A DNA stretch of 56,292 nt from CAZUZD01 sp964624465 (GTDB lineage: Bacteria > Planctomycetota > Planctomycetia > Isosphaerales > Isosphaeraceae), in contig CAZUZD010000008.1 of assembly GCA_964624465.1 (NCBI GenBank), forward strand, positions 1-56,292, in the 5' to 3' direction. Position 1 is the stretch's first letter; the number at the start of each line of letters is the position of its first letter. Shown here in pieces: positions 46,557 through 55,111 of this stretch. The translations under genes and the position numbers were made by a program. The notes beneath the pieces were generated by a model. It saw nothing but the letters and a program-made list of their open reading frames with translations, had not been told where the DNA came from and made no database searches.

Positions 46557-48935
46557 ATGGACATCGATCGCCTCAGGCGGTTTGCACCGGCCTTCCTGCT
46601 GCTGCTTGGACTGGCCCGGCCGCCCGCCGCGCCCGCGCAGGGACTGATCGTGGATCACCGGTCGCACATCCCGATTGCCCGCAGCTTCGAGGTCCGCGAG
46701 GTCCAGATCGACGGCAAGGTCCGCGATCAGGTCGCCGAGGTCCAGATCCGCCAGACCTTCCACAACCCGGGCTCCGCCCAGCTCGAGAGCGAGTTCCTGT
46801 TCCCCGTCCCCGAGGACGGCGCGATCCAGAACGTCGTGCTCCTGGTCGACGGCAAGGAACTGCCCGGCAAGCTGCTGCCCAAGGACGAGGCCCGCGCCGT
46901 CTACGAGCAGATCGTGCGGTCCAAGAAGGACCCGGCCCTGCTCGAGTACATGGGCACGGCGCTCATCCGCACGTCCGTGTTCCCGATCCCTCCGGGGGCC
47001 GACCGGACGGTGACGCTGCGGTACACCCGGCTCCTGAAGCGCGACCGGGACGTCGTCGAGTTCGTGTATCCCTTCGGCACCCAGAAGTTCACGGCCAAGC
47101 CGATCGGGCGGCTGGAGCTGTCGCTACGGCTGGAGTCGACCGAGCCGATCAAGTCGATCTACAGCCCGGCCCATGAGGTCGAGATCCGCCGCGAAGGCGA
47201 CCGACTGGCCACCGTTCGCTACCTGGCCCGCGACACGATCCCGACGACGGACTTCCGCCTGGTCACCACGCTCGCCGAGGGGGCCCTGGGCGCCAGCGTC
47301 CTGAGCCACCGCCCGAGCGGCGGCGAGGACGGCTACTTCCTGCTCCTGGCCAGCCCGGAGGTCCGCCGGCCCGACACGAAGCCCGAGCCGAAGACGGTCA
47401 TCTTCGTCCTCGATCGCTCGGGATCGATGACCGGCAAGAAGATCGAGCAGGCGAAGAACGCGCTGAAGTTCGTCCTGGACAACCTCCGGGAGGACGACAC
47501 GTTCAACATCGTGGTCTACGACGATCGGGTCGAGACCTACAAGCCGGAGCTCCAGCGCTACGGCAAGGATTCGGCCGCCGAGGCTCGCCGGTTCGTGGAC
47601 AACATCTTCCCGGGCGGTAGCACGAACATCGACGAGGCCCTCAAGGCCGCCCTGGCCCAGATCAAGGACGACACCCGACCGAACTACGTGCTGTTTCTGA
47701 CCGACGGCCTGCCCACCGCCGGCGAGACCAAGGAGGCGGCCATTGCCGAGAACGCCCGGCGGGCCAACACGGAGCACGCCCGCGTGTTCGCCTTCGGGGT
47801 CGGGTTCGATGTCAATGCCCGGCTCCTGGACCGCGTCAGCGGCGGCAACGGCGGGACCAGCGAGTTCGTCAAGCCGGATGACGATATCGAGGCGACCGTC
47901 TCGCGCTTCTACCGCAAGCTGACCAGTCCGGTCCTGACCGACATCCGGGTCGAGTTCGACGGCACCGAGGTCAGCCGGATTTACCCCCGCGACGTCCCCG
48001 ACCTCTTCGAGGGCGGCCAGCTCGTCCTGACCGGCCGGTATCACGGCTCGGGCCCGGCGAAGGTCCGGCTCAAGGGCAAGGTCGGCCGCGAGACCCGGGA
48101 GACCTCCTTCGACGTTCGGCTGGCCGGGCCCGACGACGGGACGCAGCACCGCTACATCGAGTCGCTCTGGGCCGTGCGCCGGGTCGGGTTCCTGATCGAC
48201 CAGATCGACCTGCACGGCACCAGCAAGGAGCTGACCGACGAGCTGGTCGAGCTGAGCAAGCAGTACGGGATCCTGACCCCGTACACCTCGTTCCTCGCCG
48301 ACGAGACCGTGGGGCTCAACGCCCACGCCGCCAACAGGATGCGGGCGGTCGACAGCCTGAGGCAGCTTCACGAGGTGGCCGGCGCCGCGGGCGTGCAGCA
48401 GCGGGCGTACAAGGCCGAGCTCCAGAACACCGTGACCTACGGGGAGTATGACTCCGCCGCGCTGGCCCGCTCCCTGCCGGCCACCCCACCTACCGGGGCC
48501 GGCCGCGGCAGCCTGGCGGCCCGACCCGGCGGGATCGCGACGGCTGGCGGCCGACCGGCTCAGATCGGCGGCGGGCTGGGCGGGTCCCCGGTGTCGGGAC
48601 CGGCGAGTTCCGTGCCTGCGCTCGTGGGGCGGGCTCCGGCTGCCAACTCCACCCCGGTGGTGGCCCGCGACGCCGAGGGTCGGGCCTACGCCGTCGAGAA
48701 CGTCCGCCGGGTCGGCGGCAAGACCTTCTTCCGGCGCGGTTCGCGGTGGGTCGACGCCACGGTGACCGCCGAACAGGAGGCGCAGGCGATCCGCTTGAGC
48801 CAGTTCAGCGACGCCTACTTCGACCTGGCCCGCGGCCAGTCGGCCGAGCAGAACCAGTACCTGACGTTCGAGGAGCCGGTCACGGTCAACCTCGCCGGCA
48901 AGACCTACGCCATCGATCGCCCGGTGTCGCCCTGA
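46557..48935 (+). CDS. VIT and von Willebrand A domain exported protein
   Basis: The 792-residue protein has a signal peptide (FAPAFLLLLGLARPPAAPAQ). A VIT domain (about residues 30-160) shows QIRQTFHNPGS, LVDGKELPGKLLPKDEARAVYEQIVR and IPPGADRTVTLRYTRLL. A VWA domain (about 275-455) has the MIDAS motif VLDRSGSMTGKK, GGSTNIDEAL and FLTDGLPTAGE. A helical segment (600-620), a Gly/Ala/Pro-rich linker (630-710) and a compact C-terminal domain (VGGKTFFRRGSRWVDATVT) complete it, typical of inter-alpha-trypsin-inhibitor heavy-chain-like bacterial proteins. It is probably periplasmic and cell-surface associated. It is divergent from the Hsp70 pair. AGGAG lies ten bases before the ATG. Confidence 0.92.
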   Translation: MDIDRLRRFAPAFLLLLGLARPPAAPAQGLIVDHRSHIPIARSFEVREVQIDGKVRDQVAEVQIRQTFHNPGSAQLESEFLFPVPEDGAIQNVVLLVDGKELPGKLLPKDEARAVYEQIVRSKKDPALLEYMGTALIRTSVFPIPPGADRTVTLRYTRLLKRDRDVVEFVYPFGTQKFTAKPIGRLELSLRLESTEPIKSIYSPAHEVEIRREGDRLATVRYLARDTIPTTDFRLVTTLAEGALGASVLSHRPSGGEDGYFLLLASPEVRRPDTKPEPKTVIFVLDRSGSMTGKKIEQAKNALKFVLDNLREDDTFNIVVYDDRVETYKPELQRYGKDSAAEARRFVDNIFPGGSTNIDEALKAALAQIKDDTRPNYVLFLTDGLPTAGETKEAAIAENARRANTEHARVFAFGVGFDVNARLLDRVSGGNGGTSEFVKPDDDIEATVSRFYRKLTSPVLTDIRVEFDGTEVSRIYPRDVPDLFEGGQLVLTGRYHGSGPAKVRLKGKVGRETRETSFDVRLAGPDDGTQHRYIESLWAVRRVGFLIDQIDLHGTSKELTDELVELSKQYGILTPYTSFLADETVGLNAHAANRMRAVDSLRQLHEVAGAAGVQQRAYKAELQNTVTYGEYDSAALARSLPATPPTGAGRGSLAARPGGIATAGGRPAQIGGGLGGSPVSGPASSVPALVGRAPAANSTPVVARDAEGRAYAVENVRRVGGKTFFRRGSRWVDATVTAEQEAQAIRLSQFSDAYFDLARGQSAEQNQYLTFEEPVTVNLAGKTYAIDRPVSP

Positions 48936-49022
48936 ACCGGATCGATTCGCTCGGAACCCTCGCGTGCCCGTCGGCCCCCGCGCCGGCGGTCACGCGGCAT
49001 CATCCCCCTGCGAGACCCCGCC

Positions 49023-49586
49023 ATGTTCGCCCTCCTCTGCATGCTGTCCCTGGTCGCAACCGGCCCGTCGGCGCCGCCCCTGACCACGACGGACCCACCG
49101 CCGGCGCCGCTGGCCCGGCAACTGATCGTCACCGCCGACGACTTCGTCGTGGACGTCTATTACAACGGTGCCCGGCTCCCCGATTCGGAGCGCACCCTGC
49201 TGGCCGAGATCCACGGGGCGACCGTCGAGCGCATGAACGTGGAGGTGCGGCCGGGCGACTGGCTCGTCTTCCACGTGGTCAACAACCGCCTACGCTGGGG
49301 CGGTGTGCGGTACTTCGCCGCCTGCGGCTTGAACGGCGCCTCCGACGGCCCCCGCGTCGGCTTCACCACCGAGCTGACCACGGGTCGGTGGACTTGCTGC
49401 GATGACCCGCTGCAGGTCCCCCGCTTCATCGCCGACCCGGCCTTCCTGGCGCGGAACGGGGCCCAGGCGATCGATCACCCCTGGTCCGAGGGGGACGGCC
49501 TCATGAACCGTTACGCCGACGGCTGGCCCGGCACGCCCCTCTGGGGCCGCGCCGCGAGCACCTGGATCCGCTTCGAGACGCGTTGA
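49023..49586 (+). CDS. Exported protein of unknown function
   Basis: The 187-residue protein has a short signal peptide (MFALLCMLSLVATGPSA), then one folded domain with the core segments QLIVTADDFVVDVYYNGARL, VEVRPGDWLVFHVVNNRLRW and GGVRYFAACGLNG, plus a Cys pair (TCCDD) that could form a disulfide. The alternating hydrophobic pattern suggests a beta-sandwich, perhaps carbohydrate- or polymer-binding, but I recognise no family. It follows the VIT/VWA gene by 87 bases on the same strand and may be cotranscribed. Confidence 0.72.
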   Translation: MFALLCMLSLVATGPSAPPLTTTDPPPAPLARQLIVTADDFVVDVYYNGARLPDSERTLLAEIHGATVERMNVEVRPGDWLVFHVVNNRLRWGGVRYFAACGLNGASDGPRVGFTTELTTGRWTCCDDPLQVPRFIADPAFLARNGAQAIDHPWSEGDGLMNRYADGWPGTPLWGRAASTWIRFETR

Positions 49587-50430
49587 CCGCGTCCGGCCGA
49601 CACCTCGCGACACCCCACGGACCTCGCCCCGGCGGGGTCCTGGCATTTGGCGTGCCGTCCGGCCGCCCCGGTCAGGGCTGTGAGCATGAACTTCCATCCC
49701 AGCCGCAAGTTCGGGCCGCCACTGTCGGATCGAGTCCTCCAGGCTACGGCAGGTGTGTTCTCAATTTTGCGCATCTTCGAGCTCAAGATCGCCGGGACGT
49801 CGCGACGTCCCGGCTGACCTGCTTGTTGAATTGTCGAAACATGGCACCCTCGGCGGCGGCTTCGCGACCGTTGGGTCCAATTTGGATCAGGAATGGTCGC
49901 CGCGGTGTGTATGGATTTGTTTGGGTGTTGCCGGGACCGCACGGGCCAGTTTTGACGGATCGTCAGCGGTCCGGCGGTTGCAATTTGGGGTCATCGCTCG
50001 ACACCGAGTAGGCCCTGGGGTCCGCCAGCGGCGACCAGGGGCGACCGGCGGCGGGGAGCGGATCGGGCTGAGAGGCAGCGTCCCGACGGAGGACTTGGCA
50101 GACCGGCCAGGTCGGTGCTCAGCGTGCTCACTTCGTGGGGGCACGCCGGCGGGGCGACCTGACCGGGCCGGCCGCGTCCAGTGATCGGTCCAGGCATGCT
50201 CGCGGGCTCGCCCCGGAGTGCTGCCCGGGTCCCGTCGCGCCAGGCCGTCGCAGATACCCGGGACCCTGCCCGGTGTCGAGCGGAGTGGACTATGTACACC
50301 CTTCCGGGACCCGATCTGGGACCGGAGGGAGGCCAGAGGTTCCGACTTGGCGTCCCGGATCTGGGGCAGGGCTCGTCGTGGGGCGGGTCCGGCCTCGGAG
50401 TGATGGCGCAAGCCCTGGAGGAGCACCGAG
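49587..50430. other. 844-base non-coding stretch
   Basis: I see no convincing gene here. It holds a perfect 24-base palindrome (49791-49814) in an AT-richer patch (about 49740-49990) and, at its end, the ribosome site of the PEP-CTERM gene (GGAGGAG, 50417-50423). Several short open frames cross it on both strands but lack ribosome sites or recognisable domains. Confidence 0.5.
49791..49814. repeat. Perfect 24-base palindrome in the intergenic region
   Basis: The two 12-base halves are exact reverse complements with no spacer, so it forms a strong hairpin or a symmetric protein-binding site. It is too GC-rich and too far from the flanking genes to be a normal terminator (about 205 bases past the upstream stop and no T-run). 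It may be part of a dispersed repeat. Confidence 0.7.
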
Positions 50431-51120
50431 ATGATTCGTCCGTTCCGCGCCGCCTTGAGCCTGGCCGCCGCCACCCTGCTGGTTGGCACGCTGACGTCCG
50501 GAGCGCAGGCCAGCCTGGTGCTGGCGTTCGGCCAGACGGGGGTGACCCCGACGATCGTGGCCACGAACAATGGAGCGGGCTCGACCACGATCGCCGCCAA
50601 TGACGCCGCGATCGTGATCACCGCGATCGACCCGAGCAGCGGCCTGATCGTGCCCTCGGCGGCCTTCCTGACGCTCAACGCAACGAGCATCAGTGCGGCC
50701 TCGATCAGCGGCCTCGACTATCGCCAGAACTACGCCGGTACGTTTTCGATCCGCTCGGCCACCGGGGGCGGCGGGACGAACATCCTGTCGGGCGTCTTCT
50801 CCGACACCGTCTTCGGCTCGGGCTCCAGCCTGACGATGTCCGTGAGTGATGCGCCCGACGAGAGCGTCACGTTCACCTCGGATATCATCGCGGCCGGCGC
50901 CCTGCTGCCGTCGCGAGCCTTCTCGCTGGCATTCTCCGGGGTCACCCCGGACGTGTCGATCGACAACGGCAGCCTGGCCAGCTTCACGGCCTCCGTCGCG
51001 GGCAACGCGTCGGCAAACATCAACGAGGTGGTGCCCGAGCCGGTGTCGGTCCTCTCGGCGCTCAGCGGTGTCGCCCTCCTGGGCGTCGGTTCGTGGGCCC
51101 GCCGTCGCCGCGCGGCCTGA
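50431..51120 (+). CDS. PEP-CTERM sorting-domain exported protein
   Basis: The 229-residue protein has a signal peptide (LSLAAATLLVGTLTSGAQAS), a beta-rich Ser/Thr/Ala-rich passenger of low charge (about residues 30-190), and a C-terminal PEP-CTERM tripartite tail: VPEP, a hydrophobic helix (VSVLSALSGVALLGVGSW), then ARRRRAA. Such tails are processed by exosortase, which should be encoded elsewhere. The passenger has no enzyme motif and is probably an extracellular or biofilm-matrix protein. GGAGGAG lies seven bases before the ATG. A hairpin follows the stop. Confidence 0.9.
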   Translation: MIRPFRAALSLAAATLLVGTLTSGAQASLVLAFGQTGVTPTIVATNNGAGSTTIAANDAAIVITAIDPSSGLIVPSAAFLTLNATSISAASISGLDYRQNYAGTFSIRSATGGGGTNILSGVFSDTVFGSGSSLTMSVSDAPDESVTFTSDIIAAGALLPSRAFSLAFSGVTPDVSIDNGSLASFTASVAGNASANINEVVPEPVSVLSALSGVALLGVGSWARRRRAA

Positions 51121-51157
51121 ACGCCGCCTGCTTCGGCGTGATTGCGATCGAGATTCC

Positions 51158-51190
51158 CGACCCGGTGCGGCCGCTGGCCGCTCCGGGTCG
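51158..51190. terminator. Composite hairpin between convergent genes
   Basis: CGACCCGG (51158-51165) pairs with CCGGGTCG (51183-51190), and inside a T-T mismatch GCGGCC (51167-51172) pairs with GGCCGC (51176-51181) around a three-base loop. A very stable stem of 8 plus 6 pairs, placed 38 bases after the PEP-CTERM gene, likely ends transcription from both sides. Confidence 0.7.
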
Positions 51191-51257
51191 TGCCGTTCTC
51201 GGGCGGGCTGGTGGCCCTCAGGATCCGGCGGGTGACGGGCGGGGGCGCGGCTCGTGG

Positions 51258-51956
51258 CTAGCGGATCACCGGATAGAATCGATGCAGGTGGCGGGGCGAG
51301 ACGCCGCCAGCGGCCAGTGCGGTCAGCGTCCAGTTGCGGAGACTCTGCCGCACCAGGCCCGCCTGCCGCCAGCGCCGGGCGGAGACAACGACCTGGCGAG
51401 ACAAGAGCGCCAGCCGGCCCAGGCGCCGGAGCCTGAGCGCGAAGTACAGGTCGTCCATCAAGGGCAGCTCGGGGATCCCACCCACACGCTCGAAGGCCGC
51501 ACGGCGGGCGAAGATGGCTTGGTCGCCGTAGGGCAGCCCGAGCACACCGGCCCGCAGGTGCGCCGCGGCGTCGATGGTCCGGTAACCCAGGCCGTCGGCC
51601 TCGACTCGCATCCGGAAACAGCCACCGGGCACCGCAGGGTTCCGGGCGGCAAAGGAGCGCAGGCAATCGAGCGCGCCCGGTTCGAGGCGGCAATCGGCGT
51701 GCAGGAACAGGAGCAGCTCGGCGGTGGTAGCCCGGGCGCCCTGATTCTGCTGCTGGCCGCGGCCCCGGGGGGTGCGGAGCACCCGGGCACCGGCGGCCTC
51801 GGCCAGCTCGGCGGTGCCGTCGGGGCTCTCGGCGTCGCAGACAACGACCTCATCCGGCCCCTGCGTCGCGAGATCCCCCAGGCAGGCGACGATCGTCGTT
51901 GCCTCGTTCAGGGTCGGGATCACCACCGCGACGCGGGGCCGGGCGGACCGGATCAC
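51258..51956 (-). CDS. TIGR04283-like family 2 glycosyltransferase
   Basis: The 232-residue protein is a GT-A fold enzyme: VAVVIPTLNEATTIVACLGD, the metal-binding AELLLFLHADCRLEPGALDC (D-x-D-like HAD) and GYRTIDAAAHLRAGVLGLPYGDQAIFARR, LMDDLYFALRLRRLG. This set matches the TIGR04283 group (transferase 2 associated with selenodomain/radical SAM clusters). Its partner genes of that system are not visible. It starts at a GTG overlapping the stop of the upstream uronate isomerase-like gene (GTGA at 51953-51956), so the two are translated together, which may reflect shared regulation rather than pathway. Confidence 0.87.
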   Translation of the reverse strand: MIRSARPRVAVVIPTLNEATTIVACLGDLATQGPDEVVVCDAESPDGTAELAEAAGARVLRTPRGRGQQQNQGARATTAELLLFLHADCRLEPGALDCLRSFAARNPAVPGGCFRMRVEADGLGYRTIDAAAHLRAGVLGLPYGDQAIFARRAAFERVGGIPELPLMDDLYFALRLRRLGRLALLSRQVVVSARRWRQAGLVRQSLRNWTLTALAAGGVSPRHLHRFYPVIR

Positions 51957-53281
51957 AACGCGTCGCTCTCCAGCTCGTAAAGGTCGCGCGGGGTGTCGTG
52001 CAGCACCTGCTTGAGCAGGCCCGGCAGGTTCGCTTCATCCGCGAAGCCGGTCTCGACCAGATGCGCCAGGGCCGCGCCGATGGCCTTCTTGACGATCTGG
52101 AGCTTGCCGTACGTCCACTCGCAGTAGTACGCGTCGCAGAGGAAGCCGCCGACCTTGGTCATCGGGGCGACCTGGAGCCGCAACCCGAAGATCCGCTCGA
52201 TGGTGGCCGGGAAGAAGTTGTGCCACCAGTAACCCGAGGCGTACACGTTCGGGAACTGCCGCATCAGGACGGCGACCTCGTGCGTGAGCACGTCGGAGGC
52301 CATCATGAGGTCGAAGCGGGCGTTGCCGAAGTGGTGGAACGTGCGGGCCATCTCGCTGGTCCAGTCGGGCTGGAACCGCGGGATGCTCTTGCCGTCGCAG
52401 ATGAAGTACTCGGCGCCCACCGCGATCTGGAACGCCTTGCGGTGGTCGTCGTGCCAGCCCAGGGTGCTCCAGGTCACGGCGCGGACCAGGTCGTCGATCT
52501 GGGCCTCGGAGAGCGGCCGGCCCCGGCCCGCCTCGGCCAGCGCGGCGTCGACGGCAGCGGCATCGGGCGCGCCGAAGCGCTGCTCGATCGGGATGTACGT
52601 GTTCGAGAACTTCACCCGGCCGGTCACCGTGCGGTCCAGCCAGTCGCGCAGGCCGCGGTCAAGCTGGGTGGCGCTGCCGGGCGTGGCGCCCAGGATCGCG
52701 GTCAGGCCCTCGACGTACTCGGCCTTGGTGGTGCGGCCCGGGAAGAACGGCGTCAGGTCGGTCGCGACGCCGGGGCAGAACAGGTAGTGGGCGTCGAGCA
52801 TGTAGAAGACGTCGTCGGGATTCCGCGCCGGGTCGTCGCTGCGGTTGCCCAGGCTGGTGACGACGGCTCGGATGTTGCATCGCTCGCGGAGCACGTGCCG
52901 CGACCACTTGGGGTCGCGGCCGGTCGCCTCGACGCGGTCGACCACGGCGCGGTAGTTCGACTCGTCGAGCTCCGGCTCGGAGAAGTCGAAGAGATCCTGG
53001 AGGATGCGGTAGAAGCACCAGGCCATGGCCGTGTTGCGCATCCGCTTCAGATAGGGCAGGCTGCGGCGGACCCGCTCGTCGACCGGCAGGGCCGGGTCGA
53101 GGTCGGCTGCCGGCATGCCGACCGAGCGCAACTCGGTCTGGAGCCAGTGGTAGCTCATCAGCGAGGCGAGGTCGGGCGCCTGGGGCTGATCGCAGCGCAG
53201 GTGGGTATGGGGGTCGATGATCGGGGTGCGCTCGATCAATCGCTCGATCCGCTGGTTCAGCGGGGGCTCGCTGGTGAACAT
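51953..53281 (-). CDS. Uronate isomerase-like amidohydrolase-superfamily protein
   Basis: The 442-residue protein starts at ATG 53281 (MFTSEPPLNQRIERLIE). It has the amidohydrolase-like metal motif IDPHTHLR near residue 21. The overall plan (HxH, RxxW regions, C-terminal segment KVGGFLCDAYYCEWTYGK) resembles glucuronate/uronate isomerase (UxaC), which converts glucuronate and galacturonate to ketoacids, but identity by eye is modest, so function in sugar acid metabolism is likely rather than proven. A longer frame upstream lacks domain sequence. It is coupled to the glycosyltransferase gene at its 3' end. Confidence 0.74.
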   Translation of the reverse strand: MFTSEPPLNQRIERLIERTPIIDPHTHLRCDQPQAPDLASLMSYHWLQTELRSVGMPAADLDPALPVDERVRRSLPYLKRMRNTAMAWCFYRILQDLFDFSEPELDESNYRAVVDRVEATGRDPKWSRHVLRERCNIRAVVTSLGNRSDDPARNPDDVFYMLDAHYLFCPGVATDLTPFFPGRTTKAEYVEGLTAILGATPGSATQLDRGLRDWLDRTVTGRVKFSNTYIPIEQRFGAPDAAAVDAALAEAGRGRPLSEAQIDDLVRAVTWSTLGWHDDHRKAFQIAVGAEYFICDGKSIPRFQPDWTSEMARTFHHFGNARFDLMMASDVLTHEVAVLMRQFPNVYASGYWWHNFFPATIERIFGLRLQVAPMTKVGGFLCDAYYCEWTYGKLQIVKKAIGAALAHLVETGFADEANLPGLLKQVLHDTPRDLYELESDAL

Positions 53282-53452
53282 TCGGCAGCTCGGGGGTCGG
53301 TCGGATTGGCCAGAAATGGTGGCGACGCACCGGCTTGACGCGGGTGGGCCGGCCGCCGGGCCACTCATCATCGGCAGCGTCCCTCCGGGTGTCAACGCCC
53401 GGTGAGTTCGCGGCCGCAGTCCGGGCCGCGGGGGTCGGTCCGCGATCGTCGT

Positions 53453-53480
53453 TTGGTCCCCGGGGCGCCGAGCCTATAAT
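53453..53480 (+). promoter_or_regulatory. Candidate promoter for the UVR-motif gene
   Basis: TATAAT at 53475-53480 is a perfect -10, with TTGGTC (53453-53458) 16 bases upstream as a partial -35. The leader would be about 55 bases before the ATG at 53543, which has GGAG six bases upstream. Confidence 0.55.
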
Positions 53481-53542
53481 CTGAGGCGAGGGGTGCGAGC
53501 GGCCATGGGACCGTCCCGGGCACCCCGCCGGCGGAGACGAGC

Positions 53543-54298
53543 ATGCGACGCGACATCGACGAGGCCCTGCACGGCTGGCCCTACGATCCCGAGCCGGGCG
53601 AGACCGTGGCGCGTGAGGTCCGGGCCCGCGACGGCCGCACGGTCATCCAGGTGCGCCAGGAGCTTGGCCTGCTCCAGATGGAGTGCGACGGGCGGCCGGA
53701 TGGCCAGCGCCCGCATGGCTGCCGGACCTACCTCGAGTACCTCCGCCAGCGCGCCGCCAGCGTCAAGGGGGCCGAGCCCTGGGCCATGCCGCCCGAGCAC
53801 CACGCCGAGATCGACCGCGAGTTCGTCCAGTTCTACCAGCGTCGGATGGCCTGGCTGGCATTGCAACATTACGACCGCATGCTGGCCGATGCCGAGCACA
53901 CCCTCGGCCTGATGGACTTCGTCCGCGACCACGACCCCGACGAGGAGTACGTCGCCGCGCACGAGCGATTCCGCGGCGTCGTGCTGTTCCACCGCACCCA
54001 GGCCGCCACGGCCCTGGCGCTGGAGAAACACCGGCCTGAGGAGGCCATCGACGCCATCCGGGTCGGCATCGAGCGGCTCGACCAGCATGGTCAGGACTGG
54101 ACCCTGCCGGCGGGCGTCGAGGGCCTGCCGAACGAAGCACTCCAGGAACAGCTCAAGGGGCTTGAGCTGGAGATCCGGCGCAACTTCGCCGTCGGCAAGA
54201 CCTTGCAGGAGCAGCTCGACGAGGCCGTCGCCACCGAGGACTACGAGCGCGCCGCCACGATCCGCGATCGCCTTCGCAGCCGCAAGCCGCGGTCGTGA
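53543..54298 (+). CDS. UVR-motif protein (UvrB/UvrC-like interaction domain)
   Basis: The 251-residue protein ends with a UVR motif (LQEQLDEAVATEDYERAATI, about residues 217-250), the helical hairpin by which UvrB and UvrC interact and which also occurs in McsA and ClpC. Upstream residues 95-205 are helical; the N-terminal 80 residues contain a Cys/Gly-rich segment (MECDGRPDGQRPHGCRTYL). It lacks nuclease or helicase domains. A role as a regulator or adaptor, rather than a repair nuclease, is likely. A perfect -10 hexamer precedes it. Confidence 0.82.
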   Translation: MRRDIDEALHGWPYDPEPGETVAREVRARDGRTVIQVRQELGLLQMECDGRPDGQRPHGCRTYLEYLRQRAASVKGAEPWAMPPEHHAEIDREFVQFYQRRMAWLALQHYDRMLADAEHTLGLMDFVRDHDPDEEYVAAHERFRGVVLFHRTQAATALALEKHRPEEAIDAIRVGIERLDQHGQDWTLPAGVEGLPNEALQEQLKGLELEIRRNFAVGKTLQEQLDEAVATEDYERAATIRDRLRSRKPRS

Positions 54299-54313
54299 CG
54301 GTCGGTCCGGTGC

Positions 54314-55111
54314 TCAGCGGTAGAGCACGCCCACGCGGCGGCGGTAGTCGTCGTAGGTCCGCTCGAAGAGGTCGGCGGCGCGCTCGGCGCCCAGGTGGCA
54401 GGCGGCCGTCAGGGCCAGCGGGGGCGTTCCGGACTCGGTCAGGAGCCGGGCGACCTCGGCCTTGATCAGGTTGATGACGACGCAGCCGCTGACGCTGGAG
54501 ATGGGCGCCACCGGGGTTTCGAGCCCCTCGATCCAGACGGCCGAGTCGCCCGCCGGGGCCTGCTGGTCGAGCGCCAGATCGGCGACCTCGTGCAGCTTGC
54601 GGCCGCTGATGTGCTTCGAGGTCGAGACCTCGGCGTGCTGCACGGCCGTCAGCGCGACGACGAACATGCCAAGTCGCTGCGCCTCCAGGGCCACGTCGAC
54701 GGTCACGGCATTGCAGCCGCTGGTCGAGATCGCCAGCAGGCAATCCTGCGGGCTGGTGACGAAGTTCCGCCAGAGCACGGGTCCGAACCCCTGGACGTTC
54801 TCCAGGAACATCGCCTGCCGCTGGCCGTTGGCGCCGACGACCGGGTTGTGGAAGGTCATCGACAGCTCGACGATCGGGTGGAACCCGGGGAACGAGCCGT
54901 AGCGCGGGAACATCTCCTCGACGGCCATCCGCGAGTGGCCCGTGCCGAAGACGTGCACCAGCCGGCCGGCCCGGATCGTGTCGGCGAACCGGCGGGCGGC
55001 GGCGCGGATCGGGTCGAGCTGGGTCCGCTCGATGCCGTCGATGGCGCGCCGGGCGGCGGCGAGGTACTGGGCCATCGGTTCGGCGGCGGGCTGCGGTCGG
55101 TCGTCGCTCAT
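54314..55111 (-). CDS. SIS-domain sugar-phosphate isomerase-like protein
   Basis: The 265-residue protein has a sugar isomerase (SIS) domain: RLVHVFGTGHSRMAVEEMFP, LLAISTSGCNAVTVDVALEA, GMFVVALTAVQ. It resembles the UPF0309 family, which may act on phosphosugars or amino sugars. The ATG at 55111 overlaps the SDR stop (ATGA), so the two are coupled. Its substrate is unknown. Confidence 0.84.
   Translation of the reverse strand: MSDDRPQPAAEPMAQYLAAARRAIDGIERTQLDPIRAAARRFADTIRAGRLVHVFGTGHSRMAVEEMFPRYGSFPGFHPIVELSMTFHNPVVGANGQRQAMFLENVQGFGPVLWRNFVTSPQDCLLAISTSGCNAVTVDVALEAQRLGMFVVALTAVQHAEVSTSKHISGRKLHEVADLALDQQAPAGDSAVWIEGLETPVAPISSVSGCVVINLIKAEVARLLTESGTPPLALTAACHLGAERAADLFERTYDDYRRRVGVLYR

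Noticed and set aside
49583..50011. Plus-strand open frame after the small exported protein gene
   Set aside because: No ribosome site, no domain, and it crosses the palindrome; more likely non-coding.
49887..50690. Minus-strand open frame over the non-coding stretch and PEP-CTERM gene start
   Set aside because: Its hydrophobic first part is antisense to the PEP-CTERM signal region; no ribosome site or domain.
50431..51120. A partner exosortase for the PEP-CTERM protein nearby
   Set aside because: No gene in the window has the eight-helix exosortase pattern; it must be encoded elsewhere.
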